Shown piece by piece: positions 57,728 to 64,000 of a stretch of 64,000 nucleotides of DNA. Position numbers and translations under genes: made by a program. Position 1 is the first letter of the stretch; every line of letters starts with the position of its first letter. The DNA is from Brachypterus glaber (lineage: Eukaryota > Arthropoda > Insecta > Coleoptera > Kateretidae), in contig OY294046.1 of assembly GCA_958510825.1 (NCBI GenBank), positions 45,861,794 through 45,925,793 of the forward strand. The letters run 5' to 3'. The notes beneath the pieces were generated by a model, which was not told where the DNA came from, made no database searches, and saw nothing but the letters and a program-made list of their open reading frames with translations.

Positions 57728-59199
57728 GAAGAGTGCAACTAACATAAGGGCCTAACCCACAAAATTATTATTTAACAGGAGAAGCAAAAATGTGATTAAT
57801 TCTTTTTTTCCAGTTATATTTCTACTAAATATTAATTATATTTTAATGTTGTTTTATTGTTTACATCGTTTTTTGTAGATTTCAACAAAAAAAACTTAAA
57901 ATAAGGGCCTAAACAACACCCTTAATTATCAAAAGCGCCTGACCCACAAATTTCTTATAAGGTTGTTTTTGCATAAAATATTTTCTTTGCTAGTCTTAAA
58001 TAGGTTCATAATCATATTTGCTTTCCCATTTTAAAAATTTTCAAAATTTCGGAGCCTTGTATTCGTGCAAAAATTTTCAAAAATTTTTTTTTGCGTATTT
58101 TTGCGTTTTATGACGTTTTATGTCGATATAAATCAAGCAAAAAAAAATGTCGCTTGGTCGATCGGTCGGTCGGTCGGTCGGTCGATCTGTCTGTCCGGGA
58201 AATCTTGTGGGCACGATAACTTAAGAACGCTTTAAGTTAGAGACTTGAAATTTGGCATACAGGTATGTTACCAAAAGTTCTCGCTCGGGATTGTTTTTGG
58301 TGAACATTGGGGTGCGGCAAGGGGGGCAAATGGGCAAAAATACATTTTTTTAGAAAAAATTGAAAATTGATATATAGGGGTTTTTGAAGTTGCTGATATT
58401 GAATCTGATAATAAATTTTTTTTAACTCTACCCCCGCGGGTGTAAATATTTTAAAATATTTTCAATATTTTCCTCAAAATTGGTATATAGGGGCTTTTGG
58501 GGTTGACGAATTTGAATCTGATAATAACTTTTTTCTAATTTCACCCCCTGCGGGGTGGGGGGTAGTTTTTGTGAAAACTAGTATATCGGGGGTTTTTGAG
58601 GTTTCTGAAAGTGAATCTGATAATAAAAAATTTCTAAATCCACCCCCTGAGGAGTGGGGGGTAGTTTTCGTGAAAACTGGTGTATTGGGGTTTTCGAGGT
58701 TGCTGAAAGTGAATCTGATAATAAAAATATTCTAAATCCACCCCCTGAGGGGTGAGGGGCAGTTTTCATGAAAATTGGTATATTGGGGTTTTTGAGGTTG
58801 TTGAAAGGGAATCTGATTAAAACAAAATTCTAACTTCACCCCCAAAGGTGCAGAGGGTAGTTTTCGTGAAAATTGGTATACTAAGGTTTTTATGGTTGCT
58901 GAAAGTGAATCTGATAATAAAAAAATCCATTTTTCTGGCGGAGGTGAAAAATGGGAAAGCTCTTTTACTGGACAGTGTATTTAATCAAGAATAGTTAACA
59001 GTAAATATTTGGATGGGGCAAAAAAAAACAATTATTATAATTTGCACCCCTAACCTTACTTTCAATGCATTTTTTGCCACTTCTAGTAACATATTAGGAA
59101 TTTTTATTAACTAGAGATAAAGTACGTTAGTAGTACCCGTTTTCAGCAAAAACCGTATTTCGAAAAAAATGAGGGTTAGGCCCTTATGTTGCACTCTTC
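57728..59199. mobile_element. TIR element hosting a GCTTTCCCATT-family copy
   Basis: GAAGAGTGCAACTAACATAA and GGGCCTAACCC on the left are mirrored on the right by GGGTTAGGCCCTTATGTTGC and ACTCTTC. The family repeat at 58017-58981 sits inside, so it inserted second. No clear target duplication. Confidence 0.8.
58017..58981 (+). repeat. GCTTTCCCATT-family repeat, copy 4 (longest)
   Basis: Starts TTTGCTTTCCCATTTTAAAA and ends AAATGGGAAAGCTC...CTGGACAGTGTA. Modules begin near 58570, 58669, 58767 and 58866 (about 98 bp apart), after two less regular ones. It has an expanded GGTC/GATC tetramer run (58158-58188). The minus-strand frame 58578-58769 carries the same repeated peptide as copies 2 and 3. 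Confidence 0.87.
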
Positions 59200-60060
59200 A
59201 AATAACTTTTTTGACATTTTTTAACGAATTATCAAAAATATGACTTTGAAGAAAGTAAAAGGGGGTAAGAACCTTGTAAACTAGTGTTATTTGTCTCGGT
59301 TGTTTCACAGATGAAAATGGAAATGAAAAGTGACGGCAATGCAATGGCGATAGCTAAATAGACGCTTTCTTATCACAAGTTCGATCGAAAGTCTGCTGTC
59401 GGATTTTAGCGAGATCTGCTTATCTTTGCTAGATTAAATAACATTCTCGGTTCGCTAATAGTGTGTTAATAATATTATATTAAATATTTATTTGTATTGA
59501 ACATACGGGTACACTGAGAATTTGTATCGCATTAAATATCGAACGATTTTGTATATTTGGAACCTCAAGCTACTTTAGTTATTGAATACAAGTTGTTACA
59601 GTAACAAAAACTACTGCCAGCAAAATAATACTTTTTCCTTTAGACCTAGGTTTATTAAATCATGAACGTAGAATAATAAGGACCGGTACCTTGTAGTTCG
59701 ATCTGGTTACGTATTGACCAAAAGGCGCTAGTATATACGAGCGGGAATTTAAGGCATCTAGATCGTAATTTAAATTTTAAATAGTAGTCAGTGGCCGCTA
59801 GATGGCGGGATGCGCAAAGAACGACATTATAAAGATATATTTATTTATTTATAATTTATAATCTTTATGCATAACTATAAGTATTTTATTACCTTACCAA
59901 AAATTACAACCAAATTAGAATAGATAGCCTTCACTTTTAGTAGCTATAGCTATATAGAGTAAACTCTTCTTTATTAACAAAAAAACAGTTTAGAACACCA
60001 CTTTTAATTCATACACTATCACAATTACAAATTAAACAGTTCCAAAACATTTAAAAATCT
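59200..60060. other. No gene; one CTAGATGGCGG word
   Basis: AT-rich DNA with a short, less AT-rich patch at 59690-59830 containing GGCGCTAG and GGCCGCTAGATGGCGGGA. The latter resembles the insect CTCF core but stands alone. No coding frame. Confidence 0.35.
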
Positions 60061-60286
60061 TTTTCTATTTTGCGTCTCTTATAAGCTCATAATCACACGC
60101 ATTTTGCGTGTTCTTATAGGCCCATAAGAGGTCTCTACTTTTATTCTTTTGGGTAGGCAACAGACAAAAGTCTATCTCTTGACGTTTGCCGTGCAATTGT
60201 GAACGTCGGTTTAAAGTTTAATTTTCTACAATATTTTGTGTTTAGGTTATGTTTTACTGTGTTAAAATTGTGGCTTGGTTACTATT
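60061..60286 (+). repeat. Dispersed repeat R1, copy 3
   Basis: Same orientation as 26205-26440: CTCATAATCACACGCATTTT, TTCTTATAGGCCCATAAGAG, GGCAACAGACAAAAGTC, TTTAAAGTTTAATTTTCTAC. Confidence 0.82.
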
Positions 60287-61880
60287 AAAATAATCTGCCA
60301 CATCCCAATAATTAAACATATTCATGGTGTAACGGCTTGAATGCCTCCAATTTCATGTCAAAAATAATCACCTATGTTAAGTTAGTAAACCTATTCTTGT
60401 GTGTACTTTATAGGTATAATAAAAAAATCCTTTTCATTTAAATCACTTTATATTATAAAAATTAAAATTTATTTTAAGTCGAACGCCAACTTTGCAAAAC
60501 TACTTATCTGTCAGATATTTCGGTAATGTTCGGAATAGATCGGAATTGGTCATGTGAACGATTCTCTAAGTTTATAGGCAAGTTTCGTTTGTAGTTAAAT
60601 ATCAAATTTTGGACGAAACTAGAAAAATCATACATCAATTTGTAGATAACTTCGTGTAGTTTTGTATTCTGTTTTTAGAACCCGTCTAGCATTTTATTAG
60701 GAACTTATAAATGAAATAGTATAGGCATCACCTCCTTGCATCTCACAGCAGAAGGAGACAGTTTTTAACTTGATTAACCCGTTAAGGACTGACCCATGAA
60801 ATTATTGTATAATATATAAAATATTTATCAGATAGTACTATTATTAGTCCAAATAATTTGTATTTACTGAAAAAAAAATCAACATTTTTTTGACATTTTT
60901 GCTTGTTAAACGAGTTTATTAGTAAAATGTAAACAATTCACTTGCTAGAAATAAAAAACCATAATTTCTGCATATCCTTAACCATAAATAAATAAACTAG
61001 AAACTACATGAATTTTTAAATACTTCTTACAAAAATTTGTAAATCTGAATATTTAGGCGGTAGTCCCTAAGAGTTAACCTGTGGTGTATTTAAAACGACT
61101 TTAGGCAAAATATAGGCATAATGTAACCTCCTGCTCATAGTAAGAAATAGTTATTGGTAAAAACACACACGGAATGCTTTTTTCGTCGAGAAATGAGTAT
61201 TTTAAGAATGGTTAAATTTTTGTGACTGTTGTCGAAGGAAAAAAATTTAAAAGATGAACCTTAATAATCAACCTATGGTCCAAATTTGAAGTCTATAGCC
61301 CGAAGCGTTCTTGAGTTATCGTGGTCAAAAATTTCCTGGACCGACAGACAGTATTTTTTTTTGACGTAAATCATATTTTTTGGATATAAAACGTCCAGAA
61401 ACGTAAAAAAGCAATAAAAAATATCGATTTTTTTACTAACGCAAGACTTACTTGGGAAAAGTAAAATAGAACAATTTTGTATTTTACTGCAACAATTTGT
61501 ACTCGATAAATAAAGTATTTAATACGGTAACAAATTGTTATTCTCAAATATGAATAAAATTTAAGTTATTAAATTTAATAGGCGATTAGACAACAAACCT
61601 AACAGGACGACCACTGATTTCTAAAAGAAAGACCTGTTATATATTTTTTAAAGGTTAGAAGAATTTGACATTTAAGCAATAATTACTTGGCTCAAGTCTT
61701 AAATTTATAAAAGCACATTTGTGTAAGTGAAATTGGACGTTTCCAATCACAGATTAACCAACCAACCTAAGTTTTAGTAGAAGTGGCATGAAAAAAATAT
61801 GTTTTTTTTTTGCAAAAAACTCTATGATGGTTAATGGCTGTATTTTTTCGGTAATTTAGTATTATAAAAACCTATTTAGT
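60287..61880. other. 1.6 kb without a gene; reversed repeat-core fragment
   Basis: At about 61275-61400 a reversed fragment (CCAAATTTGAAGTCTATAGC, CGTTCTTGAGTTATCGTGG, GACCGACAGACAG, TAAAACGTC) matches the core of the GCTTTCCCATT and R2 families. The rest is unstructured. Confidence 0.45.
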
Positions 61881-62330
61881 CCAGAATCTAGATATACTGT
61901 TGTGTTTATTATATTACTCACAGCGCCAGCGCTAAAATAATATTATACGAGTTTCGAATTTTCAAAAAAAAAATAAAAATCAAAAATCGTCCTAGACAAA
62001 AAATTCTGAGATATAAACTGTTTCATGAAAAAATAAGCAACTTTTTTTTCAAATGTCCGTCTGTCCGTCCGTTTGTCCGATGTCACGATTTTTGTAAACA
62101 CGATAACTCAAGAACGAATAATCCGATCGTATTGAAACTTTTAGGAAAAATCAAGTTCTATGAGGGGAAGATCCATATTATTTTTTAAAGTAATTTCCCC
62201 AAAAACAAAAAAGTTATGTGGGGTTAAACTTTTAAAAAAATCGAAAAATGCTGAACGAAAATTCCGATAAACGTATTTTTCCAAGTGGACCATAGACCCT
62301 CAAATTTGTAAAAAATTTCGCCTGCGGCGC
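61881..62330 (+). repeat. Dispersed repeat R2, copy 2
   Basis: Same order of words as 54840-55470: ATTATATTACTCACAGCGCC, AAAATCGTCCTAGACAAAAA, GAAAAAATAAGCAACTTTTT, GTCCGTCTGTCCGTCCG, ACACGATAACTCAAGAACGA. Confidence 0.78.
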
Positions 62331-62632
62331 TAGGGTTCTCATTCGTTATTTTTTTATTTAAGATTCTAAAACTTAAACAAAAACATTGTAAAAACATTAT
62401 AAAAAAATTCGCCGCGGCGGTGTTTAAGATTTTTTTTATTTTTTTTTTTTTAATAATAGTGCACTGTTACTAGTGTTTTTAAATTAATATAGACTATCAA
62501 ATTTGTAAAAACTTTCGCTTACAGCGCTAGAGCCCTCTTACATTTATACGAAACCTAAAATTGTAATAATGTTCTAAAATTAGAGTAGACTATCAAATTT
62601 GTAAAAAAAATCGCCTGTGGCGCCAGAGCTCG
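62288..62632 (+). repeat. Irregular tandem motif TCAAATTTGTAAAAA...CGCC..GGCGC
   Basis: The composite word appears at about 62298, 62498 and 62592, with a partial copy (TTCGCCGCGGCGG) at about 62408. Each has a TCAAATTTGTAAAAA block and then a GC-rich CGCTTACAGCGC/CGCCTGCGGCGC/CGCCTGTGGCGCC core able to form a small hairpin. Spacing is near multiples of 100 bp. Confidence 0.6.
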
Positions 62633-62640
62633 AAGGAAAA

Positions 62641-63171
62641 AAAAATAAATATAAATACTTAGACAGTTAAATAGAGAAATAGAGAATCTCTAAAATAACG
62701 CATCAAAAGAGGGAGCCATTTAAAATATTGTCCCCCTGGCGTCGCACTATGTCGTATTCGGGGTCTAAAAGTGACCAAAACCTATCAGATGAAGTTGGGC
62801 ATACACTGAAATTTTTTACTAACAATTATTATTTGGACTTTCCTTCATCACACTTGGCTATTTCTTTTAATTGCAAATGCTTTGTAAGACAGTGGCGTAC
62901 TTTTTTTCCAACCAGTGCAAAATATTTAAATTTCATACTGTAAACTTGCACTTACTTTATTTGCTGCAATTTCTGTATATTTACTACTTTTAACAGTATA
63001 TTTGGTAAAATGCATACATTGTTTTAAAGATTTATTAATAAATATACAAAAAATATGGAATCCGGTACTTACAAGGCGATCCAAATTAAACCTATTTTTT
63101 ACATGTTTTTTAATGGTAAAAATCAAAACGTTATGGTGCTTGGGACTGCTTGGGAATAAAGGGTAAATTAA
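62641..63171. other. No gene seen
   Basis: AT-rich; the 71- and 66-residue frames at 62728-62943 and 62926-63126 have no recognisable domain. Confidence 0.35.
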
Positions 63172-63682
63172 GGCCAGCTTACTCCAAAAAACTTAATTTT
63201 TTTCAATACATTTTATTTATAGTACAAAACATGTTGAGTAATCAATTTTTTTACATATGAAAGCACATATATGAAATTACTTGAAAAATAATTTTGGCTA
63301 AGGCCTCAAGCAGAACCAGAAATATTCATTATTATTTAAAAAAGTTATAAACAATTAAAAGTGAAAAAAAGGGTAAAAAAAATTCAAAAGTCCGCCATTT
63401 TGTTTTTTTTTCATTGAAAATGTTTCATTCTGCTTGAGGCTATAGCCAATTCGATACAGAACATGAAACCGTTTTGTTTTTTGCTTTCAGATAATTCTTT
63501 TCCAAGAAATGATGTCATCCATCTACGAATCAGATGAGTTTCAGAAGCCATTTTCAGGACCGCCATTTTGAAAAAAAAAAAAAAAATTTCAAGTAATTGT
63601 AAAAAAATTGATTACTCAACATGTTTTGTACTATAAATAAAATGTATTGAAAAAAATTACGTTTTTTTGGAGTAAGCTGGCC
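63172..63682. mobile_element. piggyBac-like MITE, TTAA-flanked
   Basis: A 511 bp element with TTAA at 63168-63171 and 63683-63686. Ends GGCCAGCTTACTCCAAAA and TTTTGGAGTAAGCTGGCC. Arms of about 130 bp pair through AATACATTTTATTTATAGTA and ACAAAACATGTTGAGTAATC; a second inner pair is GGCCTCAAGCAGAA with TTCTGCTTGAGGC. The perfect TTAA suggests piggyBac-type insertion. No transposase. Confidence 0.88.
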
Positions 63683-63782
63683 TTAAAGTGTATGTTAATA
63701 CGTACCTTAAAAGGTTGCAATAGTGGCACTTTCGGCAAATGACGGCAACATTGAAAAAAAAATCCTCGAAAAACAAATTTAA

Positions 63783-64000
63783 TTTTTTTTTTTTTTTTTT
63801 GATTTTTTGAAAATAACTATTTATAATTTTACCAATTTAGTTAGATCAACCATTAAAATTTAAAAAAATTATTAAGAATATTTCAATTTATTGTTTTTAT
63901 TCAAAATTCTTTGTTATATAACAAAGCTTTCCTCTTAAATTCCAATTTTTTTTTTTTGATTTTTTTAAAATAATTATTTATAATTTTACCAATTTAGTTA
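63783..64000 (+). repeat. Tandem repeat cut by the window end
   Basis: A poly-T run followed by GATTTTTTGAAAATAACTAT and TTATAATTTTACCAATTTAG at 63783-63843 recurs at about 63945-64000, a period of about 160 bp. The array continues past the window. Confidence 0.7.

Overview
The window is AT-rich, repeat-dense nuclear DNA from an arthropod, most likely an insect. Introns have GT-AG borders, and there are no bacterial operons, ribosome binding sites, rRNA genes or CRISPR arrays. The order cannot be fixed by eye: the opsin tail resembles those of beetle and other insect long-wavelength opsins, but some internal motifs are unusual.

Only one intact protein-coding gene can be supported. It is a long-wavelength-clade visual opsin on the plus strand (19809-22287), with six coding exons joining to a 384-residue protein. 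All five introns are canonical and every diagnostic residue is present (retinal lysine K328, C132/C209 disulfide, E203, DRY, NPIVY). One tryptophan of helix 3 (bovine position 126) is glutamine. A splice acceptor just before the ATG implies an upstream untranslated exon that I could not find. A dispersed repeat ends about 13 bases before that acceptor.

Nearly everything else is transposon debris. LINE remains lie at 4569-4997, 12222-12842, 40545-40677 and 50027-50484. Short inverted-repeat elements can be sorted by target duplications visible in the sequence: TA at 6678, 7173, 13450, 37417, 41673, 51067, 52731 and 52843; TTA or TAA at 9021, 15557 and 41951; 8 bp at 25982; TTAA at 63172. Many are nested two deep. 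A family with ends reading GCTTTCCCATTTT and an internal module of about 97 bp occurs at 5468, 19187, 35958 and 58017, with fragments at 17505 and 18222.

The most unusual structures are: (1) a GC-rich 2.3 kb palindrome built of ~138 bp tandem units inside an AT-rich TA element (41673-44626); (2) a 1.54 kb foldback flanked by a 153 bp direct duplication (33319-35693); (3) a LINE reverse-transcriptase motif amplified as a 210 bp tandem repeat (12222-12842); (4) a roughly 40 bp core shared by many otherwise different repeats across the window; and (5) a nearly loopless hairpin with ~135 bp arms (39656-39954).

All repeat boundaries were read by eye. Unless a target duplication is stated, they are good to about 10-20 bases.
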